Source of the DNA: Pseudofrancisella aestuarii
Lineage (GTDB): Bacteria > Pseudomonadota > Gammaproteobacteria > Francisellales > Francisellaceae
Length of the DNA: 64,000 bases
Direction of reading: 5' to 3'
Assembly (NCBI RefSeq): GCF_003574475.2
Contig: NZ_QLIS02000003.1
Location: forward strand, 310,001 to 374,000
Every line of letters starts with the position of its first letter. The stretch's first letter is position 1. The position numbers were made by a program, and so were the translations under genes. The notes beneath the pieces are model-generated. The model did not search any database, was not told the origin of the DNA, and worked only from the letters and a program-made list of their open reading frames with translations. Positions 1-9,090 of the stretch are shown in pieces.

Positions 1-444
1 AATATGGTTCCTGATGTATTTAGTATCTTCTGGTCATTTAGATTCATGGTTGGTATAGGTATCTACATGTTTGCTCTAATGGTTCTTGGACTAATTCTTT
101 TAGCTAGAAATGCTCTAACAGAAAGTAGATTTAGCATATATGTCCTAAGAGCTATGGAATGGTCTATTCCTTTACCATTTATTGCTTGCTTACTTGGATG
201 GTTTATTACTGAGCATGGTCGTCAACCTTGGACTGTATATAATCAGCTTCCTACTGACTTAAGCTCATCAGCGTTAACATCAGTCGATGTTGCTACATCT
301 ATGGCTATATTCTTACTTATAGATACTGCTCTATTTGCTGTGTTAATATTCCTAATGTTCAAATATGCAAAACTTGGACCGAGTAGTTTAGGTACAGGGA
401 AGTATCATTTTGAACAAAAAAAAGAAAATAAAGAGGAGAGATAG
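1..444 (+). CDS. cydA: Cytochrome bd oxidase subunit I, C-terminal part
   Basis: Only the last 147 or so codons are present; the frame is open to the left edge, so the gene begins outside the window. CydA carries the haems b558, b595 and d of the quinol oxidase that reduces oxygen to water at high affinity in the inner membrane. The fragment shows the GRQPW...VYNQLPT segment typical of the CydA C-terminal half and three hydrophobic helices, then a lysine/glutamate-rich tail. cydB begins 3 bases after the stop, so the two are co-transcribed. The family call is firm; nothing can be said about the haem ligands, which lie upstream. Confidence 0.95.
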   Translation, partial: NMVPDVFSIFWSFRFMVGIGIYMFALMVLGLILLARNALTESRFSIYVLRAMEWSIPLPFIACLLGWFITEHGRQPWTVYNQLPTDLSSSALTSVDVATSMAIFLLIDTALFAVLIFLMFKYAKLGPSSLGTGKYHFEQKKENKEER

Positions 445-447
445 ATT

Positions 448-1641
448 ATGTTATTCAGTACATTGCAAGTTATCTCTTGGTTAGTAGTTGGTGTATTAAT
501 ATTTTTAGTTGCCGCTACAGTTGGCTCTGATTTTGGAGTTGGTATACTATCAAAATTTGTTGGTAAAACAGATTCAGAAAAAAGAGCAGTAATTAATGTG
601 GCAGCTCCTACTTGGGATGGTAGCCAAGTTTGGTTTATCACAGCTGGTGGTGCCATATTCGCTATTTGGCCTCAAGTATACGCCACTAGTTTCTCTGGCT
701 TATATATAGCTATCTTAGTTGTATTATGGGGCCTATTTTTAAGACCTCCTGCTTTTGAATATCGTAAAAAAGTAGATAATCAAAAGTGGAGAAACTTCTG
801 GGATTGGATGCTTTTATTAGGTAGCGTTATTCCTATGGTTGTAATGGGAGTTGCTGTAGGAAACCTTTACCTTGGCTTTCCAATCGCATATGACGATACT
901 GCCCGCTTAATTTATGGTGATATAGTTAATGGCCATTATCAATCTATGTGGATTACTTTATTTAGCCTGCTAACACCTTTTGCTTTACTATTCGGTGTAT
1001 TTGCTTTAAACATGGCGTTAATGCATGGATCTACTTATTGTAAACTTAGAACTGCTGGAGTTTTAAGAGATAGATTTAGAGCTATTACCAATGTTACAAC
1101 TATTATTTATATAGTATTATTTATAGTTGCTGCTATTTGGTTAATATTTATCCCTGGATATCAATATACTCCAAATGCTGATTTAGTTCACCAATCTGAT
1201 GCTCTATATCAACCTTTTAGCTCAGCTGTTATTACCAGAGATCATTCTTGGTATTATAACTTCTGCCAAGCGCATATTTGGATGTGGTTTGCACCTATAA
1301 TGGCTGTTGTTGGGGCTTTATTCATCATTAAATTTAACAAGCAAGATAAAGATTGGTCAGCATTTTTAGCTAGTTTAGTCTCTATTCTTGGAGCTGTTTT
1401 AACAGTTGGATTTGCATTATTCCCATTTGTTATGGCATCAAGCTCTGGTGATTACCAATATAGCTTAACTGTTTGGAATGCTAGTAGTAGCCAAACTTCT
1501 CTTATAGGAATTCTAGTTGCAGCGGTTGTTGTTCTTCCTATTATTTTCTCTTACACATTCTTTGTATATAAGAAAATGTGGGCAAATGGGCGTAGAATAT
1601 CAGCTGAAGAAGTTGAACAACATTCTCATGATATGTATTAA
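448..1641 (+). CDS. cydB: Cytochrome bd oxidase subunit II
   Basis: 397 residues, slightly longer than the roughly 380 of E. coli CydB. The N-terminus has the family pattern GSDFGVGIL, followed by TWDGSQVWFI and many transmembrane helices. CydB is the membrane partner that stabilises the haem-bearing CydA subunit. An AGAGGAGAG ribosome binding site lies in the end of cydA. The CydX gene follows after 18 bases, giving a complete cydABX transcription unit. The C-terminal tail is hydrophilic and histidine/glutamate-rich (EEVEQHSHDMY). Confidence 0.97.
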   Translation: MLFSTLQVISWLVVGVLIFLVAATVGSDFGVGILSKFVGKTDSEKRAVINVAAPTWDGSQVWFITAGGAIFAIWPQVYATSFSGLYIAILVVLWGLFLRPPAFEYRKKVDNQKWRNFWDWMLLLGSVIPMVVMGVAVGNLYLGFPIAYDDTARLIYGDIVNGHYQSMWITLFSLLTPFALLFGVFALNMALMHGSTYCKLRTAGVLRDRFRAITNVTTIIYIVLFIVAAIWLIFIPGYQYTPNADLVHQSDALYQPFSSAVITRDHSWYYNFCQAHIWMWFAPIMAVVGALFIIKFNKQDKDWSAFLASLVSILGAVLTVGFALFPFVMASSSGDYQYSLTVWNASSSQTSLIGILVAAVVVLPIIFSYTFFVYKKMWANGRRISAEEVEQHSHDMY

Positions 1642-1659
1642 TATAAGGAGATTAAATAT

Positions 1660-1755
1660 ATGTTTTATTTAGCTTGGATAAGCGCTGCGTTTTTAGCAGT
1701 TGGTGTTGGTTGCTTTGTAGCAAGTCGAATTGATAAAAAAGAAGATAATAAGTAA
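1660..1755 (+). CDS. cydX: Cytochrome bd oxidase small subunit CydX
   Basis: A 31-residue protein beginning MFYLAWISAAFLAVGVG and ending in a charged tail (DKKEDNK). The MFYLAW-type start, single transmembrane helix and position directly after cydB identify CydX, the small subunit needed for stable and active bd oxidase. It is preceded by a good ribosome binding site (ATAAGGAG, 6 bases before the ATG). Its length is usual for the family. It was found by reading the sequence downstream of cydB. Confidence 0.93.
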   Translation: MFYLAWISAAFLAVGVGCFVASRIDKKEDNK

Positions 1756-1810
1756 ATTTTAACCACACTCATCTTTCTAATAATTCTATCAAAGCAATAT
1801 GTAAAATAAA

Positions 1811-3973
1811 TTACACTAGACCTATGGGATCTACATCAAAATAAACTTTTATAACTTTATTTTCACTAATTTCCAAAAGCCTTCTTACATAATTGATAAA
1901 ACTATTTATATCTTTTCTTTCTGATGCTGTTATCAATAAACTATATTTATAAATATTATTTTTTTTAAGATGTGTTGCTGGAAGTGGCTTTGTAATAAAA
2001 ATATTTTCACAACTACTTACAGTATCATATAAGTTATTTAAAAAATTTAACACATCAGCTTCTTTTTTTGCTTCAGCAATTATTTGTGCTTGATATGTAT
2101 ATGGCGGATAATTAAGAGCCTTTCTCTGTTCTAATAAATAATCTAAAAACTCCAAATAATCAGTTTGTATGAGCTTCTGTAAAATTGGGTTTTCTGGTTG
2201 ATAGGTTTGCAGTAACACACGACCTTCTTTGTCACCTCGACCAGCCCTACCTGCCACTTGAATAATCAATTGTGCATTTTTTTCAACTGCATGAAAATCT
2301 GTACTGTAAAACCCTGCATCAGCGTTAATTAGCCCAACTAAAGTAATATTTTCAAAATGATGACCCTTAGCTACCATTTGTGTACCAACTATAACATCAA
2401 TTTTATTATTAGTTATTTCATCAATTATTTTATCTAAATCTCTATTATTTTTAATATTCTCTCTGTCAAACCTTACTATCTCATTGTAAGGAAATTTCTC
2501 TTTCAAAGCAGACTGAATTTTCTCAGTACCAACGCCATAAGGAAAAAGCTCTGTAGAGCTACAGCTATTGCACTGTATAACTATCTGTCTTTTATCTCCG
2601 CAAAAATGGCAAGCCAAATATTGATTAGGATATGTATGTAAAGTATATGGCTTATCACATTTTTTACACTCAACAGCCTCTCCGCAACTATTACATACTA
2701 ATGCTTTTGCATATCCCAACTTATTCACAAAGAGTAAAGATTGCTCATGCTTTTGAATATTTTTTTCTAAGAGAGAAACTAAAATATTGCTTAATCCATT
2801 GCTGACTATAGCTGACCTTAAATCTATGATTTTTACCTGAGCAGGCGCATATTTTGAAACCCTTTCTGTAAGCTTTAATAGATTATATTTTTTATTAATA
2901 ACATTATAATAACTCTCTATTGATGGTGTAGCACTTCCCAAAATTATAGGAATATCTGCAAATTTAGCTCTCAATATCGCTAAGTCCCTTGCACTGTAAC
3001 GAATAGTCGATGTTTGTTGCTTAAACGAATTATCATGCTCTTCATCAACCACAATTATTCCTAGATCTTTAAAATCAGCTAACACTCCACTTCTAGTCGC
3101 TATAACAATATTCGCTATACCTTTTTTTATATAGTGCCAGTTTGTTAATCGATCGTTTTCTGTCAGCTTTGAGTGAAGAGAAACAATATTTTGATTAGAG
3201 AATCTATCTTTAAACCTTTTTAAAGTCTGTGGTGTTAAATTTATTTCTGGTATTAAAACTAGCGCTTGTTTTCCTTCACTTACATAATTCTGAATGGTCT
3301 GTAAATAAACTTCCGTTTTACCACTACCCGTAACCCCATATAATAAAAAAGTATTAAATCTATTGGTCTTTAAAAGACTATTTAAGACTTCTAACTGTTC
3401 ATTTGTTAATTTCTTATTATTTTCTTTTGTCTTAGAACTTGGTATTAAAGCTTTTATTCTTGTGCTTTTAACTAAAATATTCTTATTTAATAAAGCTCTT
3501 ATAATGCCATCTGAATATCCTAAATTCTTAATTTCATTTAATAAATAAGTATTATCTCCAATCTCTTCTACTAATAGTTGTTGCTTAGCTGTTAATTTTA
3601 TATTTGATAATATATCTATATCTACAGATAAGAAAGTTTCCTCTTTTGGATTAACAATTTCCTTTTTAAAATAATCATTCGGTAAGGCTAATTTTATTAC
3701 ACTATATAAATCTGAATGATAATACTTTGCTGTCCATTCTATTAGTTTTTGAATGTCTTTACTTATTAAGACGTTATCATTATCTAAAACTCTGATTATG
3801 CTTTTAATCTTTGAGGGATCATAGTTTACTTCCACATTAATATCAGTAATAAAACCTATAAGTTTTCTATTACCAACAGGAACTAAAACTCTTTGAAATA
3901 ATTTTATTTCGGTATCTATTGAATAATCTAACAAGTAAAAAGGAGGAACAGCTAGAGCAACTTTGACTATCAT
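1811..3973 (-). CDS. priA: Primosomal replication restart helicase PriA
   Basis: 720 residues, normal for PriA, the 3'-to-5' helicase that reloads DnaB at stalled forks. Seen in order: an N-terminal 3'-DNA-binding domain (about 1-95), a Walker A motif GVTGSGKT at about 213-220, a DEEH box at about 310, and a cluster of paired cysteines (CNSCGE, CKKCD, CHFCGD, CNSC) in the zinc-binding insert at about 425-475. The helicase C-terminal motif QVAGRAGRG follows. Its ATG overlaps the pnuC stop by one base (TAATG), so it is translated after pnuC in the same unit. Confidence 0.97.
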   Translation of the reverse strand: MIVKVALAVPPFYLLDYSIDTEIKLFQRVLVPVGNRKLIGFITDINVEVNYDPSKIKSIIRVLDNDNVLISKDIQKLIEWTAKYYHSDLYSVIKLALPNDYFKKEIVNPKEETFLSVDIDILSNIKLTAKQQLLVEEIGDNTYLLNEIKNLGYSDGIIRALLNKNILVKSTRIKALIPSSKTKENNKKLTNEQLEVLNSLLKTNRFNTFLLYGVTGSGKTEVYLQTIQNYVSEGKQALVLIPEINLTPQTLKRFKDRFSNQNIVSLHSKLTENDRLTNWHYIKKGIANIVIATRSGVLADFKDLGIIVVDEEHDNSFKQQTSTIRYSARDLAILRAKFADIPIILGSATPSIESYYNVINKKYNLLKLTERVSKYAPAQVKIIDLRSAIVSNGLSNILVSLLEKNIQKHEQSLLFVNKLGYAKALVCNSCGEAVECKKCDKPYTLHTYPNQYLACHFCGDKRQIVIQCNSCSSTELFPYGVGTEKIQSALKEKFPYNEIVRFDRENIKNNRDLDKIIDEITNNKIDVIVGTQMVAKGHHFENITLVGLINADAGFYSTDFHAVEKNAQLIIQVAGRAGRGDKEGRVLLQTYQPENPILQKLIQTDYLEFLDYLLEQRKALNYPPYTYQAQIIAEAKKEADVLNFLNNLYDTVSSCENIFITKPLPATHLKKNNIYKYSLLITASERKDINSFINYVRRLLEISENKVIKVYFDVDPIGLV

Positions 3974-4542
3974 TATTTTTCAGTATTAACTTTACCGTAT
4001 TTATGCCAGAAATAAAAACCATATACAGCTGTTAAAAAGAAGATAAAGTTTTGTATAACTTGGCCATATAACTCTTGATCATACATAACAACCACAAAGT
4101 ATAGATCTGAAATTATCCAGATCACCCAATTTTCCATAAACTTTTCTATTGTCATTATAATTGCAGCAAAGGTAATACCTGTTAAAAGACCTGTAGAGAC
4201 TATATCTTGAGAGCTTGTAATATAATTAAAGCCTATAGAAAATATACATAGCAATATTATGTAAAATATATATCTTACATAATCAAAAGGTCTCATCCAT
4301 TTAACATTAGCAAATTCATTTGTAACACCCTGCTTATACCAGCTATACCAACCATAGCTAAAAAACACAACATAAACAGTTTGTAATAAAACTAATGAAT
4401 ATATTCCTTTATATGCAAATAAAACTAATAAAAGTACAGCTCCAACGATACCTAAAGACCACGACCATATTTTTAATCGAGCAAGATAAAAAGTATAAAG
4501 AACATTGATAATAAGAGCAGACCAATCCAAAAACTCTAACAT
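3973..4542 (-). CDS. pnuC: PnuC-family vitamin B3 / NMN transporter
   Basis: 189 residues, seven or so hydrophobic helices. The segments WSWSLGIVGA, YGWYSW and ENWVIWIISDLYFV match the PnuC family, facilitators for nicotinamide riboside or nicotinamide mononucleotide, and a basic C-terminal end follows. Substrate within the family (NR, NMN or, for PnuT, thiamine) cannot be fixed here. It sits between yihY-type and priA genes, 17 bases after the former, and its stop overlaps the priA start. No riboswitch is visible upstream. Confidence 0.85.
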   Translation of the reverse strand: MLEFLDWSALIINVLYTFYLARLKIWSWSLGIVGAVLLLVLFAYKGIYSLVLLQTVYVVFFSYGWYSWYKQGVTNEFANVKWMRPFDYVRYIFYIILLCIFSIGFNYITSSQDIVSTGLLTGITFAAIIMTIEKFMENWVIWIISDLYFVVVMYDQELYGQVIQNFIFFLTAVYGFYFWHKYGKVNTEK

Positions 4543-4559
4543 ATTAACCTCTTTATCTA

Positions 4560-5756
4560 TTAGAAACAGTCGTAAACTTTTATATTTAGATTTTTCTGTA
4601 ATTCTACTTTGATCTGATTTATTTTCCTAATATTACTTGTTTTAAAATTTAATGTATCAACAAACAAATTATAAACTTCTAATAATTTCAAATTTTTAAT
4701 ATCACAGTTTAAATAACATATTTCATTAGAATCAATTCTAATGATATTAGCATCATCTAATCTATGCAAAACTAATTTAACTTTATCATAATCAGCTATA
4801 GCAAGTTTCGAATATAGTTTTGAAAGAGCAACTCCACCTTTAAGCATTCTTTGGTGCTCATAAAGCTCTCTTAAAAGATTTATAACTATAGTTAAGTTAT
4901 CTCTTTTTACCTCTTTAGTAAAATGAACGTTTACTGAAAGTAATTCTAAACCTTTCATCATTACAGCCCCGACCAATGTAATGTGCCAGGTGATAAAAAC
5001 CCAAAGAATAAAAATAGGTATCAATGATAATGAACCATATATCACTGAATATGTTGGAACATAAAATATATAAAGAGAAAAAAGTCTTTTTGCTATTGTG
5101 AAAACTACGGCCACAAATAAAGAAGCTATAAAGGCTGATCTTGAGCTTACTTTTGTATTAGGTAATATCCTATAAACAACAAAAAATGCCGCCACGAGAA
5201 ATAAGAAAGATGTGAAATTTATTATATACTGTTCGACTCCCATATCTGTAACTACCCATGACATCGAGAGTAGATAAGTACTAGAGATAAATACAAAGCC
5301 AAAAAATATTGGCCCTATAGTCATTAAAGCCCAATATACTAAAAAGCTTTGTAAAATACTTCTAGCTCTTTTAACATAAAAGATTTTATTTAAAATAATT
5401 TCTAAGTTCTTTATCATAAAGAAAATAATAGCTAATAAGAAAATTACCGAAAGTATTGGTAATGAAGATACTTTTCTCGATAAAGAAACTATATAATCTT
5501 GAACGGTAGATGCTGTCGAAGGTAGCATATTATCAAATATAAACTGTTGAATTTTTTGAGACAGCGGAGTAAATACTTCAAAAGTATTTAAAATATTTAT
5601 TATAATTAAAAAAGTAGGAACAAAAGCAAATAGACTTGTAAGAGTAAGAGCTGAAACAGCAGTAGGACATTCCTTTTTGAAGTACTCTTTAAATACCCAA
5701 GTCCAATAATTTTTAAAAATTAAAATATACTTTTTTAAAAGTGCTGTATTAGGCAT
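4560..5756 (-). CDS. YihY/BrkB-family inner-membrane protein
   Basis: 398 residues with about six hydrophobic helices in the first 270 and a soluble C-terminal part (about 280-398) that looks like a winged-helix domain. The N-terminal pattern CPTAVSALTLTSLFAFVPT and the motif GSLSLIPIFILWVFITWHITLVGA are typical of the YihY/BrkB family, once miscalled RNase BN. The molecular role is not established. Its start is only 12 bases from the divergent WrbA-like gene, so each gene's promoter must lie inside or very near the other's 5' end. The start codon is the first ATG; a shorter form is possible. Confidence 0.85.
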   Translation of the reverse strand: MPNTALLKKYILIFKNYWTWVFKEYFKKECPTAVSALTLTSLFAFVPTFLIIINILNTFEVFTPLSQKIQQFIFDNMLPSTASTVQDYIVSLSRKVSSLPILSVIFLLAIIFFMIKNLEIILNKIFYVKRARSILQSFLVYWALMTIGPIFFGFVFISSTYLLSMSWVVTDMGVEQYIINFTSFLFLVAAFFVVYRILPNTKVSSRSAFIASLFVAVVFTIAKRLFSLYIFYVPTYSVIYGSLSLIPIFILWVFITWHITLVGAVMMKGLELLSVNVHFTKEVKRDNLTIVINLLRELYEHQRMLKGGVALSKLYSKLAIADYDKVKLVLHRLDDANIIRIDSNEICYLNCDIKNLKLLEVYNLFVDTLNFKTSNIRKINQIKVELQKNLNIKVYDCF

Positions 5757-5768
5757 AATGGAAGTGCA

Positions 5769-6359
5769 ATGAAAAACATATTAATACTATACTATACACA
5801 AGGTGGAAGTACAAAGAAAATGGCTGAAACTATCGCTTTAGGTGTTGAATCAGCTGGTGCTAATGCCATTCTTAGAACTGTGCCAAATATTTCTCATAAT
5901 ACAGAGCAAACTGAGCCAAAGATACCTAAAGATGGTGATCTATATGCAACTAAAGAAGATATTGCTAACTGTGATGGCATAATAATTGGTAGTCCAGCAT
6001 ATTTTGGTAATATGGCAGCAGCTTTAAAATTTTTCCTCGAAAAACATAGTGATTTATGGTTCAAGGGAAGCTTAATTGGTAAACCAGCTGGCTTTTTTAC
6101 TTCTGCCTCTAGTATGCATGCTGGTCATGAAAGCACTTTATTATCGATGATGATTCCTTTTCTACATCATGGTTGCCTTATCACAGGGATACCATATAGT
6201 GAGCAAGCTTTAGAAAAAACTAAAACAGGTGGTACTCCTTACGGAGCTTCTCATCTAAATACTTTCTCTCCGCAAAAAACGCTATCTGATGATGAAATAA
6301 AAATCTGTAAAACCCTTGGCAAAAGGATAGCTGAAATAGCAAAAAAACAATCAAACTAA
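5769..6359 (+). CDS. WrbA-like flavodoxin-fold NAD(P)H:quinone oxidoreductase
   Basis: 196 residues. The N-terminal phosphate loop YYTQGGSTKKMAETIA binds FMN, GSPAYFGNMAA is the second flavin-binding stretch, and TSASSMHAGHESTL corresponds to the WrbA signature. WrbA proteins reduce quinones by two electrons in the cytoplasm and limit semiquinone stress. GGAAG precedes the ATG by 4 bases. A small lipoprotein gene follows 16 bases after the stop, probably in the same transcript. Exact orthology to E. coli wrbA is not certain, so no symbol is given. Confidence 0.88.
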   Translation: MKNILILYYTQGGSTKKMAETIALGVESAGANAILRTVPNISHNTEQTEPKIPKDGDLYATKEDIANCDGIIIGSPAYFGNMAAALKFFLEKHSDLWFKGSLIGKPAGFFTSASSMHAGHESTLLSMMIPFLHHGCLITGIPYSEQALEKTKTGGTPYGASHLNTFSPQKTLSDDEIKICKTLGKRIAEIAKKQSN

Positions 6360-6375
6360 ATAAAGGAGTATGAAA

Positions 6376-6864
6376 ATGAAAACATACTTTATCATTTTAC
6401 TTTCTTTAATAAGCCTATCATTAACAGCATGTTCATCAACTTCTGAGCCAACTTATTCTGGAAACTCTATTGGTCAAGTATCTAATGTAGAATCCGGAAC
6501 CATAATAGCTATAGAAAAGGTAAATATTAAAGGCACTCATGAAACAGGTGAAAGAGCCGGAGCTATCGCAGGTGGTTTAGGTGGCGCTTTTGCTGGTGGC
6601 GGCAGCATGTTAACACATATTGCAGGATCTATTGGTGGAGCTGTAGTTGGTGGACTAGCTGGAGCAGCTACACAAGATGTCTTAACATCTGGTGAAGCAT
6701 ATCAGTTTATAATTAAAAAACCTTCTGGCCAGACTATATCAGTACTACAAACAGATGATAGCAATTTAAAAGTTGGAGATAATGTTACTATTTTACTATC
6801 TGGAAATAATACAAGAATTATTTCTAGTAACCCTACAACAAAAACAGATTCTACGCCTAATTAA
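6376..6864 (+). CDS. Glycine-zipper outer-membrane lipoprotein (SlyB-like)
   Basis: A signal peptide ends in the lipobox LTAC, so the mature protein is lipidated at Cys. Residues about 55-100 are a glycine-rich double helix (GAIAGGLGGAFAGGGS... GGAVVGGLAGAA), the Rick_17kDa/glycine-zipper 2TM pattern of SlyB and the 17-kDa antigens. The C-terminus is a small beta-rich domain. I chose the second of two in-frame ATGs: AAAGGAG stands 7 bases before it but only 1 base before the first (6370). The stop overlaps the convergent nitroreductase end by 8 bases. Confidence 0.85.
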   Translation: MKTYFIILLSLISLSLTACSSTSEPTYSGNSIGQVSNVESGTIIAIEKVNIKGTHETGERAGAIAGGLGGAFAGGGSMLTHIAGSIGGAVVGGLAGAATQDVLTSGEAYQFIIKKPSGQTISVLQTDDSNLKVGDNVTILLSGNNTRIISSNPTTKTDSTPN

Positions 6865-7519
6865 ATAAAGTCACAAAACTATCTATATCTTCTCGGGCTG
6901 TGCGATAATTATTTACTACGGCACCTTTATCTTCATATCCAAGAGAAACTCCAAAAAGTAAAACAAAATCATCATATCCTAACTCTTCTTTTACTATTTC
7001 TGGATACTGTCCCAAAGATGCTTGTGGGCAAGTAGCTAAGCCAAGTTCATTTGCAGCCAACATAACTGATTGTAAAAGCATACCACAGTCAATATATGCG
7101 CTTGCTCCAGTATTTGAGTATTTGAAAAAGAATAAAGTTACAGGTGCATCAAATGATAAATAATTCTTCTTCCATTGCTCCATTCTTTTTTCTTTATCAT
7201 CTCTTTTTATATCTAAAGCATCATATAAAGCAGCTCCACATGCAATTGCTCTAGCTTTTAATTCTCCCTCTAAAGCTCCACCCTCATATTCATATTCCAT
7301 TTTAGGTTTTTGTCCACTTTCGAAGGCTTTTAATATTCTCTTGGTTACTTTTTTCTGCTTTTCTCCGCTTACTACAGCTATTTTCCAAGGCTGTGTGTCT
7401 TTAGCTGAAGGAGTCCACTTAACAGCATCAAACATTTTTTCTAAAGTTTCTTTAGGTATATCTTTATCTAAAAAAGCCCTGACTGACTTACGTGTTTTTA
7501 AAGATTCAATAACTGTCAT
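6857..7519 (-). CDS. Nitroreductase-family FMN oxidoreductase
   Basis: 220 residues. TRKSVRAFLDKDIPKETLEKMFDAVKWTPSAKDTQPWKIAVV is the FMN-binding N-terminus of the nitroreductase superfamily, and ATCPQASLGQYPEIVKEELG matches the distal part. Such enzymes use NAD(P)H to reduce nitroaromatics, quinones or flavins; the substrate cannot be inferred. It is transcribed away from fumC, with a shared 176-base promoter region. The 3' end overlaps the lipoprotein gene on the other strand. Confidence 0.88.
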   Translation of the reverse strand: MTVIESLKTRKSVRAFLDKDIPKETLEKMFDAVKWTPSAKDTQPWKIAVVSGEKQKKVTKRILKAFESGQKPKMEYEYEGGALEGELKARAIACGAALYDALDIKRDDKEKRMEQWKKNYLSFDAPVTLFFFKYSNTGASAYIDCGMLLQSVMLAANELGLATCPQASLGQYPEIVKEELGYDDFVLLFGVSLGYEDKGAVVNNYRTAREDIDSFVTLFN

Positions 7520-7695
7520 AAAATAAAATTATAAATTTTACTAATAATAAAATTTTAACGAAGATTTATAATAAATAATATGTCTATACATACACTTTTC
7601 TTATTTCTCGCAATATCTTAAGTTTTTATCACAGAAAATAAATGTTACTCTAAATCTGAGAATACTTTTCATTTCATATCCCAAAGGAGAGTTTT

Positions 7696-9084
7696 ATGAG
7701 AGTTGAATCAGATAGCATGGGAAAAATTGAGGTTGCTGATAATTATTACTGGGGAGCTCAAACCCAAAGATCTTTACAATACTTTTCTATAGGTTCAGAC
7801 TTAATTCCAAAAGAAGTTATAAAAGCTATGGCTATTGTAAAAAAAGCCTCTGCCATAGCCAATAATAAGCTAAGAATACTGCCTAAAAATAAAAAAGATA
7901 TTATAGTCAAAGTAGCTGATGAAATAATAGAAGGAAAACTTAATAATCATTTTCCTCTCCATGTTTGGATGACAGGAAGTGGAACTCAATCTAACATGAA
8001 TGTTAATGAAGTCATTTCAAATAGAGCTATTGAGCTATTAGGTGGAAAAATGGGAAGCAAAGACCCTATCCATCCAAACGATGATGTAAATATGTCTCAA
8101 TCATCTAATGATGCTTTTCCTACAGCAATGTACATAGCTACAGCTTATGAAATAAAAAATCAACTGCTCCCAGCTGTTGAATATATGTTCAAAGATCTAA
8201 ATAAAAAAGCTAGAAAATGGAGAAATATAACAAAAATAGGTAGAACACATATGCAAGATGCCGTTCCCTTAACTTTAGGACAAGAGTTCTCTGGCTATGC
8301 CGCTCTATTAAAAAAAAATATTCAAAGAATTAAACATTCATTACACGATGTATATGAGTTAGCTTTAGGCGGTACAGCAGTCGGAACTGGTTTAAATGCG
8401 CCGGAAGGTTTTTCTGAAAAAGTTGCCAAACACATATCTAATATTACTAACCTGCCTTTTGTTTCAGCTAAAAATAAATTTGAGGTTCAGGGATCTCATG
8501 ATGCTTTAGTTGCTATTATGGGTCAACTAAAAACATTAGCTAACTCCTTATTTAAAATTGCTAATGACATTAGAATACTTAGCTGTGGCCCTAGAGCTGG
8601 TCTACACGAACTTTTACTTCCTGAAAACGAGCCTGGGTCATCAATTATGCCAGGAAAAGTAAATCCTACTCAATGTGAAGCAATGGCGATGGTTGCTGCT
8701 CAAGTTATTGGATATGATGTGGCTGTTGGTATTGGTGGAAGTTCTGGTTATCTAGAAATGAATGTTTACAAGCCTTTAATGATTTTTAACATAATTCAGT
8801 CAATAAAAATATTATCCGACAGCTGTATTAATTTTACGAAATATCTTTTAGAAGGAATGGAACCAAATAAAGCTAAAATAGATTATTATCTCAAAAACTC
8901 TTTAATGCTTGTTACAGCTCTAAGTCCCGTTATAGGATATGATAAAGCCTCTAAAATGGCTCATTATGCTGATCAAAAAAATATCTCTTTAGCAGAAGCA
9001 AATAAATACCTAAAATTTTTATCTGAAGATGAATTTAAGAAAGTAGCTAATCCATACAAAATGACTAAAGGTGGAATATTATAA
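7696..9084 (+). CDS. fumC: Class II fumarate hydratase
   Basis: 462 residues, usual for iron-independent fumarases, which interconvert fumarate and L-malate in the TCA cycle. Visible signatures: [28 protein letters not shown], and the superfamily signature [15 protein letters not shown] with its catalytic serine loop. AAAGGAG stands 6 bases before the ATG. It is monocistronic: the flanking genes converge on or diverge from it. The end lies 6 bases from the end of the convergent transglutaminase gene, so a shared terminator would have to overlap coding sequence; I see none. Confidence 0.97.
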   Translation: MRVESDSMGKIEVADNYYWGAQTQRSLQYFSIGSDLIPKEVIKAMAIVKKASAIANNKLRILPKNKKDIIVKVADEIIEGKLNNHFPLHVWMTGSGTQSNMNVNEVISNRAIELLGGKMGSKDPIHPNDDVNMSQSSNDAFPTAMYIATAYEIKNQLLPAVEYMFKDLNKKARKWRNITKIGRTHMQDAVPLTLGQEFSGYAALLKKNIQRIKHSLHDVYELALGGTAVGTGLNAPEGFSEKVAKHISNITNLPFVSAKNKFEVQGSHDALVAIMGQLKTLANSLFKIANDIRILSCGPRAGLHELLLPENEPGSSIMPGKVNPTQCEAMAMVAAQVIGYDVAVGIGGSSGYLEMNVYKPLMIFNIIQSIKILSDSCINFTKYLLEGMEPNKAKIDYYLKNSLMLVTALSPVIGYDKASKMAHYADQKNISLAEANKYLKFLSEDEFKKVANPYKMTKGGIL

Positions 9085-9090
9085 AGTATT

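Noticed and set aside
405-656. 83-codon frame on the minus strand opposite cydA/cydB
   Set aside because: It spans the junction of two certain genes and has no domain or ribosome binding site.
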